In this document: positions 45,077 through 55,569 of the stretch, piece after piece
How positions within the stretch are numbered: position 1 is the first letter of the stretch
Layout of the letters: every line of letters begins with the position of its first letter
Assembly: GCF_902167145.1 (NCBI RefSeq)
Contig: NC_050096.1
Location: 266,622,622 to 266,686,621, forward strand
Direction of reading: 5' to 3'
DNA from: Zea mays
Taxonomy: Eukaryota > Streptophyta > Magnoliopsida > Poales > Poaceae
Length of the DNA stretch: 64,000 bases
Program-made: the position numbers and the translations under genes
The notes under the pieces: model-generated
Databases searched by the model: none
Seen by the model: only the letters and a program-made list of their open reading frames with translations
What the model was told of the DNA's origin: nothing

Positions 45077-46124
45077 CGGGAGAGGGACCGGTGACGGTTC
45101 TTTACTCTGCCGCTCGCCTCCCACTTAGGTTTCCGCAACCTGAGGGAATAGCCAGAGAAAGAAAACCGCGCACCTTGTCCGCTCCGCCGCCACCTCTTCT
45201 GCTTGGTGATGGCCGACCGGGTGACCGTTGTTTCGCCGCGCGACCCGTGGCCTTTCTCCACTGTCACGGCGGACGATCTGGAGGCCCTTGTTGCTGATGG
45301 TTTGCTTCGTCCTCTCTCCGGTGACCCGCAGCCGGAGTGGATGGCCCCTCCGAGCAGAGCCGCCCTGTCCCCGCCGCCGGGGTATGTGTTGAGCTTTGTC
45401 TCTTTTCACGAGCGGGGTTCGGAGTGCCGGCAAGTCGTTTCATGCGGGTGATTCTGCACGTCTATAGGGTGGAGCTGCACAATCTCAGCCCCAACTCCAT
45501 CGCGCAAGCAGCCATCTTCGCGGCGGTTTGCGAAGGGTTTTTGGGGATTGCCCCCCATTGGGACCTGTGGACCCATCTCTTATCCGCGGAGCTCTTTGCC
45601 TCGACGACGGGGGAAAGAAGAGTTCGCATGGCGGTGCGAGCCGGTGGCTGCATCCTCCAGTTGACGCAGGCGCGGGCGCACCAGTACATCCCTGCCATCC
45701 TCGTGTCTTCGATCAAGGGGTGGCAGCGCCGATGGTTTTATCTCCGGAATGACGACGGGAGGCTCCCGTCGTTTTCTCAACGAGTGGTGACCGCCGCTGG
45801 CGGTAACTGGTGCTACGGGGCCCCACACGAGAAACAGAAGAATCTCCAGCCCTTTTGAAGGCCTTGGAGGAGCTGCGAGGAGGAGGGCTCACCGTCGCGG
45901 GGGTGGTTGCCGCCATTCATCGCTGGAGGGTGCTCCCCTTGACGGAGCGGCGGCTGCCGCTTTGGGAGATGACGCCGGGGGTCGACTTGGAGGGTTTGCA
46001 GATGTCCTTGGTCCCCCTCCCCGTCGATGACCTCCACAGGCGGGTAGCCGGCACGGTAGGGAGGTTATATGCCGGCGCCCTTACCCAGCTCTCGATGCGT
46101 CCCGATCGCGGGTGTGTGTCCCTG

Positions 46125-46202
46125 GTGAGTGTCCGCTCCTTCTTCCTTCTTGTGTCGGATTGCCCTTGGTTCTCTCAGCCGAGACTTTTCGTTCGTCTCC
46201 AG
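46125..46202 (+). other. Intron 1 of the antisense gene
   Basis: The 78-base intron begins GTGAGTGTCC and ends TTCGTCTCCAG. It is phase 0; its length is a multiple of three, so the frame happens to stay open through it. The protein reads sensibly across the join (CVSL to EVGFHKPSLPP). Confidence 0.75.
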
Positions 46203-46868
46203 GAGGTGGGGTTTCACAAGCCTTCCCTGCCACCGGTCCCGGAGGACGCGGTGGACCGAGCCGCGCGGAGGGTCGCCGCGGAGAAGAGGAAGGAGAAGAA
46301 GGACGCGAAGAAGGCTCGGGCCCACGAGCGGATGCGGGCTCGGGACGCCTTGGAGAGGCTTCATCGTCGGCAGGAGAGGGATGGGCTCCCGAGGGAGCCA
46401 TCACCGGAGACGCCTGACGATGACGACGACGACGATGACGATGATGAAGACGACGACATGGCTGCCCGCCTTGGCCTCAGCCCAGATCTGAGGCTGGGCC
46501 AGGGGTCGTCGAGCCAGCCCCCGAGCGGGCTGGCGCCGTCGGTATCCGGGGCCAGGACGTCGGGTCCCGGTCCGAAGAACGGGGGCAGGCCGAGGGGGTA
46601 CTTGACCCCTTGGCCGAGGTAGTTGAGGTGACCCCGGGGAGTCAGGCCGACCCGCCTATTCCCCAAGAGTCGTTGCCCGTGCTGACTGCACAGGAGGGTG
46701 ATCCTTGGGTCGTCGTGGCTGCGCCTGGGCAGTTCATCCCTCTGGTGCCTCGGGCACCCGAGGCAAGGATGGCGCCGAAGCCGGCAGCGGGGCTAACCTT
46801 GGTGGTACCCGCGGGACCGAGGCTCGAGGGACCTCCCCGCAGGCACGATTGGTCGTGGCTCGGAGTGG

Positions 46869-46942
46869 GTAAGTATCTGAGGATACCTTTGTCCCGGCTC
46901 CTTCTTCGTGTGTCCTGGTCCTGATCTTTCCTTTCTTCCCAG
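46869..46942 (+). other. Intron 2 of the antisense gene
   Basis: The 74-base intron begins GTAAGTATCT, a near-perfect donor, and ends TTTCTTCCCAG. The frame on the exon 3 side is disturbed by later frameshifts, so this join is the least certain. Confidence 0.6.
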
Positions 46943-47521
46943 CAAACGGAGGCACGGTTCGACCGGTCTGGCTCCCCGGAAGACCCTTAAGACGGCGCCA
47001 GCTTCTGTGGCTAGTGCTGCACCGGGCTCCGCCGGCCGGTTGGCCTCTACACAAGGCGCCCTCAAGCAGGGGGTTCAGGCAGCAAGGCTGACCCTTCCGT
47101 CGAGGCGACCGACGTGTCGAGGGAGACTGCTGGCGCGGCTGCAGCCTCGAGCCCACCAGACGTGTTGCCAGCGCTGGCACCGGCTTCTGCCGAGGCTATT
47201 GCCGCTCTGGCCGTGGAGCCGCCCGTCGCCGCTGACGCTGAGATGGCCGAGGCGCCGCTACTTGATGCCTCGGAGGAGGGGGGCGCAGAACCGCGACCCG
47301 TCCTGGGGAGCGGCAACCTCGTCCTCGCGCGACACAGTCCCGACGGGCGGCGTCAGTCGCTCCGGTTCTGGACCAGTGGTGCTTCGGATCCCCTCTTCGT
47401 TCTTGATGATGAACGAGAGGAGTAGTCTTGGGATGGGCTTCGTGAGTGTGCCGAGGCAACGGTGGGGTCGCTTCGGTCGACCTTGGAGGTCCTTTGCAGG
47501 GACGTTCCCAAAATCCTTCAG

Positions 47522-47590
47522 GTAAGGATTTCAGGCATACCTTTCATGTGTTCAAGGCATTCTTTGTAACGTCCCGCTTCCCTTCCTCAG
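47522..47590 (+). other. Intron 3 of the antisense gene
   Basis: The 69-base intron begins GTAAGGATTT and ends CCTTCCTCAG. Phase 0, joining DVPKILQ to DLTDLSNAKSSF in one frame. Confidence 0.8.
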
Positions 47591-47999
47591 GATCTGACGG
47601 ATCTGAGCAATGCCAAGTCGTCGTTCATCCGCCGCGAGGCCGACGTCTGGGGTTCGCTGCGGTTCCTGAGGACCACGCTAGCCGAGACCACCGAGCACCT
47701 TTCCCAACGGAGCGCCAAGGCGGCGGACCTTCGGTTGCTCTGTGACGAGCTGGGGGCAGAGGCAGCGGCGGCGTGCGCAAAGGTGCAGCGGCGGCAGTCA
47801 GAGCTTGGTCAGGTCATCGGCGAGCGGGACCAATCTCAGGGCCGGGCCGCAGAGGCTGAGAGTCGGGCCGAGGCCCTTGGAGGCCAGCTAGCCGAGGCGT
47901 CTGCTCGGGCCGGAGCCCTTGCGGCGGACCTGGCCGTGGTCGTCGGGTCTGCTCAGTCCGCCCAAGCCGCAGTCTCGGAGCAGCGTGCCCGGGCTAAAG

Positions 48000-48081
48000 G
48001 TATGTCTTGGCTGTTTCGAGATTTCGATTCAGCTTCATCCTTCAACTTGTGTTTGAAGACTTCTGCTTTGGCTGTTTGCAG
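48000..48081 (+). other. Intron 4 of the antisense gene
   Basis: The 82-base intron begins GTATGTCTTG and ends GCTGTTTGCAG. Phase 1, joining EQRARAK to GLESALNESAKA, which continues the Ala/Glu-rich helix. Confidence 0.8.
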
Positions 48082-48560
48082 GGCTCGAGTCTGCCCTCAA
48101 CGAGTCCGCCAAGGCACTTGCCCAGGCGGTCGAGCAGAAGGAGGCCGACCGCGCGACCATGTCCGAGGCTATCTCGGCCTTCTGCCAGATCTTTGGTCTT
48201 GACGATGTCCCCTCGGGATGCTCCCCCCAGAGTCGCCTGCAGGCCTTGGGTGGCCACGCGCGCGACAGACTCCACGAGGCGCCGCATCACGGCGTTAGGC
48301 GGGCCTTCGCCGTGCTCGCTTCCCACTATGATGTGGATCTGGAGCGGGTCAGCGAGGGGTATTGCCTTCCCGACGAAGATGAAGCTACCCTGGCCGAAGT
48401 CCAGAGGCTTGACGCGGCCGCCGCGGGCCCAAGCGCGGTGCTGGCGACCACCTTCGAAGCAGAGATCCTTCCGCTTGCGCCGTCGTCCGAGGGCGTGGCA
48501 GATCTTGCCAAGGGTGGAGACGAAGCCGAGGGTGCAGCTCCTTCTCCGGGCGACGCCTGA

Positions 48561-49027
48561 TTCTGCCGGAGCAGTTTGTTTTGAATTCGTATGTGTCTTT
48601 TGTGGCCACCGAGGCCCGAACACTTTGTCGTCGTGATATTAAATTGTGTCTCTTTTCCTCCTGTTTCACGTATCCGGACTCGTTCGTCAGTAGCAGGATT
48701 GCTTACCCAAGTAAGAGTTATTTTTCGTGGTAGGTGACGAGTGAGGTATCCGTATCCCGGAGGCGTAGGAGTCCCTCGGCTTGGTCGGCCTTGCCACTTA
48801 CATGCACTCTTATTCGTTTCTCGGGGTCCTGTTACTGATATAGCCGGGAGACGCGAAAGTCGTTTTGGTGGAAGACTTCTTTCGAGGAAAATTTTGACGC
48901 AGAGGGGGTGTCCCCCTTCTAGCCCCCGAGGGAGGATCGGGCTTTGTCGAGGCAAGGCTGACCCTTCCTTGATGGTTAGACTTTATTTGTGTATGTAAAC
49001 GAGGCGTATGAACGACTTGAAAACATC
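48561..49027. other. Region between the convergent antisense gene and pol
   Basis: These 467 bases separate the two stop codons (48560 on plus, 49028 on minus) and hold no supported ORF. They would carry the 3' end of the antisense transcript. Confidence 0.6.
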
Positions 49028-52000
49028 TTAAGGGTAGAGGCGACGTAGCTGTCGGATGTTCCAAGCGTTGCTGTAGACCTCGCCTTGACCGTTGGCCAGC
49101 TTGTACGTTCCAGGCTTCAAAAATCTTGGCGATGATGAACGACCCTTCCCAGGGAGGCGTGAGCTTCTGGCGCCCTCGGGCGTCTTGTCGTAGCTGAAGC
49201 ACCAAGTCGCCCACCTGGAGGTCTCGGGACCGAACCCCTCGGGCGTGGTAGCGTCGCAGGGACTGCTGATACCGCGCCGAGTGTAGTAAGGCCATGTCCC
49301 GAGCCTCTTCCAGCTGGTCCAGTGAGTCTTCTCGGTTGGTTCAGTTGCTTCGGCCGTCGTACGCCCTCGTCCTCGGGGAACCGTATTCTAAGTCTGTGGG
49401 CAAGATAGCCTTGGCCCCATAGACTAGAAAGAACGGCGTGAAGCCCGTGGCTCGGCTTGGCGTTGTCCTCAGACTCCAGACCACCGAAGGGAGTTCCTTC
49501 ATCCATCGCCTGCCGAACTTGTTGAGGTCGTTGTAGATCCACGGCTTGAGTCCTTGCAGAATCATGCCGTTGGCACGCTCTACTTGCCCATTCGTCATGG
49601 GGTGAGCTACGGCGGCCCAGTCCACCCGGATGTGGTGATCCTCGCAGAAGTCCAGGAACTTTCTGCCAGTGAACTGGGTGTCGTTGTCGGTGATGATGGA
49701 GTTCGGGACCCCGAAGCGATGGATGATGTAGGTGAAGAACGCCACCGCCTGTTCGGACCTGATGCTGTTTAGGGTTCTGACTTCGATCCACTTGGAGAAT
49801 TTGTCGATAGTGACCAGCAGGTGCGTGTAGCCCCCGGGTGCCTTCTGCAAGGGGCCGACGAGGTCCAGACCCCACACAGCAAACGGCCAGGTGATGGGTA
49901 TTGTTTGCAGAGCCTGAGCGAGCAGGTGGGTCTGCTTTGCGTAGAATTGACACCCTTGGCAGGTGCGTACAATCCTAGTGGCGTCGGCCACTGTGGTTGG
50001 CCAGTAGAAACCCTGTCGGAAGGCGTTTCCAACGAGGGCCCGAGGTGCTGCGTGGTGACCGCAAGCCCCCGAGTGTATTTCTTGTAATAACTCCTGACCT
50101 TCGGCAATGGATATGCATCGCTGGAGGATGCCTGAGGGGCTGCGGTGGTAGAGCTCCTTCCCGTCACCCAGCAAGACAAACGACTTGGCGCGCCACGCCA
50201 GTCGCTGAGCTTCGGCTCTGTCGAGGGGTAGCTCTCCTCGGTGGAGATATTGCAGGTACGGGGTCTGCCAGTTTCGATTAGGCGTGACCCCATTCCGCTC
50301 TTCCTCGACGCGCAGTGCCTCACCCTCGGGGGCCGAGGGTGCCTCGGGCTGAGCCGAGGGCACCTCGGGCAGGGCCGAGACCTTCTCGGGCTCGGGCGTG
50401 TCATCAGTCTTGACTGAGTGTTGATGCAGGTCTTGGGAGAAGATGTCCGGGGGGACCGTTGTCCACCCCGAGGCTATCTTAGCCAGCTCGTCCACAGTCT
50501 CGTTGTATCGTTGGGCGATGTTGTTGAGCTCGAGCCCGTAGAACTTGTCCTCCAAGCGCCGAACCTCATCGCAGTAGGCTTCCATCTTCGAGTCGCGGCA
50601 GTGGGAGTTCTTCATGACTTGGTTGATGACAAGCTGCGAGTCGCCACGAGCGTCAAGGCGTCGAACCCCTAGCTCGATGGCGATGCGCAACCCGTTAACC
50701 AGAGCCTCGTACTCGGCCACGTTGTTGGACGCCGAGAAATGGAGGCGCAGCACGTAGCGGAGGTGCTTCTCGAGGGGTGAGATGAAGAGCAGGCCCGCGC
50801 CCGCTCCTGTTTTCATCACTGACCCATCGAAAAAAATGGTCTAGAGTTCCGGTTGAATCGGAGCTGCTGGAAGCTGGGTGTCGACCCATTCAGCCACAAA
50901 GTCCGCCAAGACTTGGGACTTGATGGCCTTCTGAGGGGCGAACGAGATTGTCTCGGCCTTGATCTCCACCGCCCATTTTGCAATCCTACCCGAGGCCTCT
51001 CGGCACTGGATGATCTCCCCCAGGGGGAAGGATGACACCACAGTCACCGGATGAGACTCGAAGTAGTGTCGCAACTTTCACCGCGTCAGAATTACCGCGT
51101 ACAGTAGCTTTTGAATTTGCGGGTAGCGGATTTTGGTCTCGGACAGTACTTCACTGATGAAGTAGACCGGCCTCTGGACGGGCAATGCGCGCCCCTCTTC
51201 TCGTCTCTCGACCACGATCGCGGCGCTGACCACCTGAGTGGTAGCGGCGACGTAGATCAAGAGGGCTTCTCCGGCAGCGGGGGCACCAAGATGGGCGCGC
51301 TTGTGAGGAGCGCCTTCAGGTTCCCAAGGGCTTCCTCAGCCTCGGGGGTCCAAGTGAAGCGCTCGGTCTTCCTTAAGAGGCGGTACAGAGGTAGGCCTCT
51401 TTCACCGAGGCGCGAGATGAAACGGCTCAGAGCCGCAAGGCATCCCATGACCCTATGTACCCCTTTTAAGTCCTTGATGGGGCCCATGTTGGTGATGGCC
51501 GCGATTTTCTCCGGGTTGGCCTCGATGCCCCGCTTGGAGACGATGAACCCCAGGAGCATGCTTCGGGGGACTCTGAAGACACACTTCTCGGGATTGAGTT
51601 TTACGCCTTTCGCCTTGAGACACCGGAATGTCGTTTCAAGGTCGGAGAGGAGGTCGGAGGCCTTCCTCGTCTTGACTATGATGTCATCGACATAAGCCTC
51701 GACCATTTGACCAATGTGTTCTCCGAACACGTGGTTCATGCACCTTTGGTATGTCGCACCCGCATTCCTCAAACCGAATGGCATAGTAACGTAGCAGTAC
51801 ATGCCAAAGGGTGTGATGAAAGAAGTCGCGAGCTGGTCGGACTCTTTCATCATGATTTGGGGATACCCTGAGTAGGCATCGAGGAAAGACAGGGTTTCAC
51901 ACCCAGCAGTGGAATCCACGATTTGATCGATGCGAGGCAGAGGGTAGGGAACCTTCGGACATGCTTTGTTTAGACCAGTGTAGTCTACACACATCTGCCA

Positions 52001-53239
52001 TTTCCCTCCTTTCTTTCTCACAAGCACAGGGTTGGCAAGCCATTCGGGATGGAATACCTCTTTGATGAACCCTGCAGCCATTAGCTTGTGGATCTCCTTG
52101 CCTATGGCTCTGCGCTTTTCTTCGTCGAATCGGCGCAGAGACTGCTTCATGGGTCGGGCTCCAGCTCGGATATCCAGCGAGTGCTCGGCGACATCCCTCG
52201 GTATGCCAGGCATGTCCGAGGGACTCCACGCAAAAACTTCGGCGTTTGCGTGGAGAAAGTCGACGAGCACTGCTTCCTATTTGGGGTCGAGCTCGGAGCC
52301 GATCCGAATCTGCTTGGAGGCGTCGTTGCTGGGGTCGAGAGGGACGGACTTAACCATCTCAGCTGGCTCAAAGTTGCCGGCGTGGCGCTTCGCATCTGGC
52401 GCCTCCTTGGAGAGGCTCTCCAGGTCGGCGATGAGGGCCTCGGATTCGGCGAGGGCCTCAGCGTACTCCACGCACTCCACGTCGCATTCGTACGTGTGTC
52501 AGTACGTGGAGCCGACAGTGATGACCCCGTTGGGGCCCGACATCTTGAGCTTGTGGTAGGTGTAGTTGGGGACGGCCATGAACTTAGCGTAGCATGGTCT
52601 CCCCTGCACTGCGTGGTAGGTTCCTCGAAACCCGACCACCTCGAACGTGAGGGTTTCCTTTCGGAAGTTGGAGGGAGTCCCGAAGCAGACGGGCAGATCG
52701 AGTTGTCCGAGGGGTTGGACGCGTTTCCCGAGGATGATCCCGTGGAAGGGCGCCGCGCTGGCCCGGATTGAGGACAGATCGATCTGCCGGAGCCCGAGGG
52801 TCTCAGCATAGATGATGTTGAGGCTGCTGCCTCCGTCCATGAGGACCTTGGTGAGCCTGATGTTGCCGATGACGGGATCGACAACGAGCGGGTACTTTCC
52901 TGGGCTCGGCACGCGGTCGGGGTGGTCGCCCTGGTCGAAGGTGATGGGCTTGTCGGACCAGTCTAGGTAGACTGGCACCGCCACCTTTACCGAGCAGACC
53001 TCTCGGCGCTCTTGCTTGCGGTGCCGAGCCGAGGCGTTCGCCACATGCCCACCGTAGATCATGAAGCAGTCGTGGACCTCGGGGAACTCCTCTGCCTTGT
53101 GATCCTCCTTGTCGTTGTTGTGGGCTCTGCCACCTTCCGCCGGTGGCCCGGCCTTGTGGAAGTAGTGCCGAAGCATGACGCATTCCTCAAGGGTGTGCTT
53201 GACGGGACCCTGATGATAGGGGCACGACTCCTTGAGCAT
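49028..53239 (-). pseudogene. Huck-type pol: protease, reverse transcriptase, dual RNase H, integrase, decayed
   Basis: In element order: a zinc-like CPYHQGPVKHTLEEC and a protease with VLMDGGSSLNIIY (53239-52499); reverse transcriptase (52270-51280) with YVDD near 51680; RNase H (51260-50850); then a second RNase H-like domain (FFDGS, NNVAEYEAL, GDSQLVINQ; about 50835-50400), typical of the Tat lineage. Integrase (about 50150-49030) has HH and CQGCQFYAKQ zinc residues and catalytic Asp in LDLVGP, Asp in ITDNDTQF and Glu in NGQVERANG. The end is QLRRLYP before TAA at 49028. Breaks are stops just after 52499, near 52277, 51078, 50841 (Trp to TAG) and 49341, and frameshifts near 51275 and 49117. 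Confidence 0.9.
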
Positions 53240-55388
53240 CTTGTCGAACAGGTTGGCGCCTCCGGAGGCTTCCGAGGGTTCCTGTGCTCAGAGGCGGCGA
53301 CAAGGTCCGCGTCGGCGGCGTCGTGTTTCGCTTGCGACTTCTTTTTGCCCTTCTTCCTCGCGCCGTGCTGAGCGGACGCCTCGGGGACGTCTTCCGGCTG
53401 GCACCCCTGAGGCTGCTTGTCCTTCCAGAAGATGGCCTCGACCGCCTCCTAGCCAGAGGCGAACTTGGTGGCGATGTCCATCAGCTCGCTCGCCCTGGTG
53501 GGAGTCTTGCGACCCAGCTTGCTCACCAGGTCGCGGCATGTGGTGCCAGCGAGGAACGCGCCGATGACATCCGAGTCGGTGATGTTGGGCAGCTCGGTGC
53601 GCTGCTTCGAAAATCGCCGGATGTAGTCCCGGAGGGATTCTCCCGGCTGCTAGCGGCAGCTTCGGAGATCCTAGGAGTTCCTAGGGCGCACATATGTGCC
53701 CTGGAAGTTGCCGGCGAAAGCTTTGACCAGGTCGTCCCAGTTGGAGATCTGCGCAGGAGGCAGATGCTCCAGCCAGGCTCGGGCGGCGTCGGAGAGGAAC
53801 AAGGGAAGGTTGCGGATGATGAGGTTGTCATCATCCGTCCCACCTAGCTGGCAGGCCAGCCGGTAGTCCGCGAGCCACAGTTCCAGCTTCGACTCCCCCG
53901 AGTACTTGGTGATACTAGTCGGGGTTCGGAACCGGGTCGGGAACGGTGCCCGTCGTATGGCCCGGCTGAAAGCTCGCGGACCGGGTGGTTCGAGCGAGGG
54001 GCTCCGATCCTCCCCGCTGTCGTAGCGTCCCCCACGCCTGGGGTGGTAGCCTCGGCGCACCTTCTCGTCGAGGTGGGCTCGACGGTCACGGCGGTGCTCG
54101 TTGCTGAGGCGACCCAGGGCCGCAGGCGCTGTGTTCCGTGTGCGCCCGGTGTGGACCGAGGCTTCCCGCATGAATTGGGAAGTCGTAGCACGATGCTCCG
54201 GGGGTACCCCTGCCTTCGGGAGGCAGAGCTCTCGGCCCGTCGGACCGCGGCATCTTCCAGGAGATTCTTGAGCTCTCCCTAGATACGCCGCCCCTCGGTG
54301 GTGGATGGTTCCGGCATCGCCCGGAGTAGTATTGCTGCTGCAGCCAGGTTCTGGCCGACCCCACTGGAAGCCAGGGGCAGCCTTGCCCTGGCATCGTCGG
54401 CGATGCGGTGCTGGACGTCCTGGCCAGACGACGCGCTTCTCCGGCCGGTGCTCGGTCTGCCCACTCCTACCCGATATTTTGCCGAAGCTACACAAGTTGT
54501 CCTGCTTCCTCGTCGAGCCTGTCCTGTACCTCGCGGATTTGCTCGAGCTGTGCATCCTGACCCCCGCAGGGACTGGGACCACAACTAGCTCCCGAAGGAT
54601 GTCAATGCGAGGCGCAGGCCTAGGGGGATCACCGTCCTCCGGCACACCAAGATGGTTGCCTTCGTCGAGACCCCCTAGATCGACGTGGAAGCATTCGTGA
54701 CTTGGGCCACAGTCCTCGTCGCCGAGGCTGTGGTCGCTATCGGAGCAATCAGAGAGGCAGTAGTCACATGCGGTCATGAAGTCCCGCATGGCACTGGCGA
54801 GCCCGGAGAAATCCAACCAGAGTCGGGCTCGTCATCTTCCTCGGAACCCAGAGGCCCGTAGGTCAAGACGGCCGTCAGTCGGTCCCAGGGTGACCGCATA
54901 TGACACCCCGGAGGGTTTGGACATACCTTTATGAAAGCATCCACCGAAGCGAGGTCGCTTGGCAGGTCGCAGTTGAATCTAAAAGGCATGGAACGGGAAA
55001 TGGACAGTACCTCTTGATTGACGAGTGGTGACGAAGTCACGTCAGGGACAGACTGCACCGTTGTCTCAGGTACGAGGCTAACGCCCAGCAAGTCCTTCCG
55101 CGAGCGTGCTACCGTCGTCCGTCTGCTTGGGGTTGGCGTGTTGCGGGGAAACGACGCTCGTCTTCGTCTCAAACGCGAGGTCAACACCCGACGTGTCCCC
55201 CACTGGGGCGCCGGCGCCGTCGACTCGCTCGACAGCCGACGAGGTGCCGCCTCCTGCTTGGCCATGCCTGCCTCGCCTCCTCCTCCGTCAGCGGGGAAGG
55301 TGACGGGACAGACCCGGATGTTGTTCTTCCGCCACGTGGGGAAGACGTCGTCGATTCCGCCGCCGGCGGGTGGGCTGACGGCCGCCAT
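53240..55388 (-). pseudogene. Huck-type gag, decayed
   Basis: The likely start is the ATG at 55388 (MAAVSPPAGGG), 162 bases downstream of the primer site. A long, low-complexity N-terminus is followed near 53920-53670 by the retrotransposon gag core (KYSGESKLELWLADYRLACQ, AARAWLEHLP). Further on come FIRRFSKQ-type and Lys-rich segments towards 53300. Breaks include a frameshift near 54790, a stop at about 53671 and another near 53450. It is non-functional. Confidence 0.82.
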
Positions 55389-55549
55389 TGTCGTTGTCGC
55401 ACGGCGGAGGAAGGAGTATCATGTCGTAGCTGCCATCGAGGGACATGAACTCAAGACTCCCGAAATGGAGCATCGTCCCGGGTTGAAGAGGTTGTTGGAG
55501 ACTATCCATCTGGAGCTTGACGGGAAGCTATTCGTCAACACGCAGCAGG

Positions 55550-55569
55550 CCCCTACCTGGCGCGCCAAC
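55550..55569 (-). other. Primer-binding region of the Huck-type element
   Basis: The minus strand reads GTTGGCGCGCCAGGTAGGGG directly after the 5' LTR, the site type shared by Tat-lineage maize elements. It marks the 55570 LTR boundary. Confidence 0.85.

Larger units (their letters stand above)
45209..48560 (+). pseudogene. Antisense five-exon gene of the Huck-type element ('putative gypsy type transposon' domain), broken copy
   Basis: On the strand opposite gag-pol, from the ATG at 45209 (MADRVTVV) to the TGA at 48558-48560, five exons can be drawn: 45209-46124, 46203-46868, 46943-47521, 47591-47999 and 48082-48560, all with GT-AG introns of 69-82 bases. Exon 1 encodes a domain with LHVYRVELHNLSPNS and FLGIAPHWDLW, the hallmark of the plant 'putative gypsy type transposon' family (Pfam Transposase_28 as I recall it). 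Exon 2 is Lys/Arg/Glu-rich, then has an Asp run. Exons 4-5 are Ala/Glu/Arg-rich and predict a coiled coil (LRLLCDELGAEAAAACAKVQ), ending GAAPSPGDA. This copy has apparent 1-base losses near 45417, 45852, 46574 and 47093 and an in-frame TAG near 47423; the frame across intron 2 is uncertain. Its 3' end converges on the pol stop at 49028. Function is unknown. Confidence 0.78.

Noticed and set aside
47114..47425. Stand-alone 103-residue acidic protein
   Set aside because: It is exon 3 of the antisense gene read in its correct frame after an upstream frameshift, not a separate gene.
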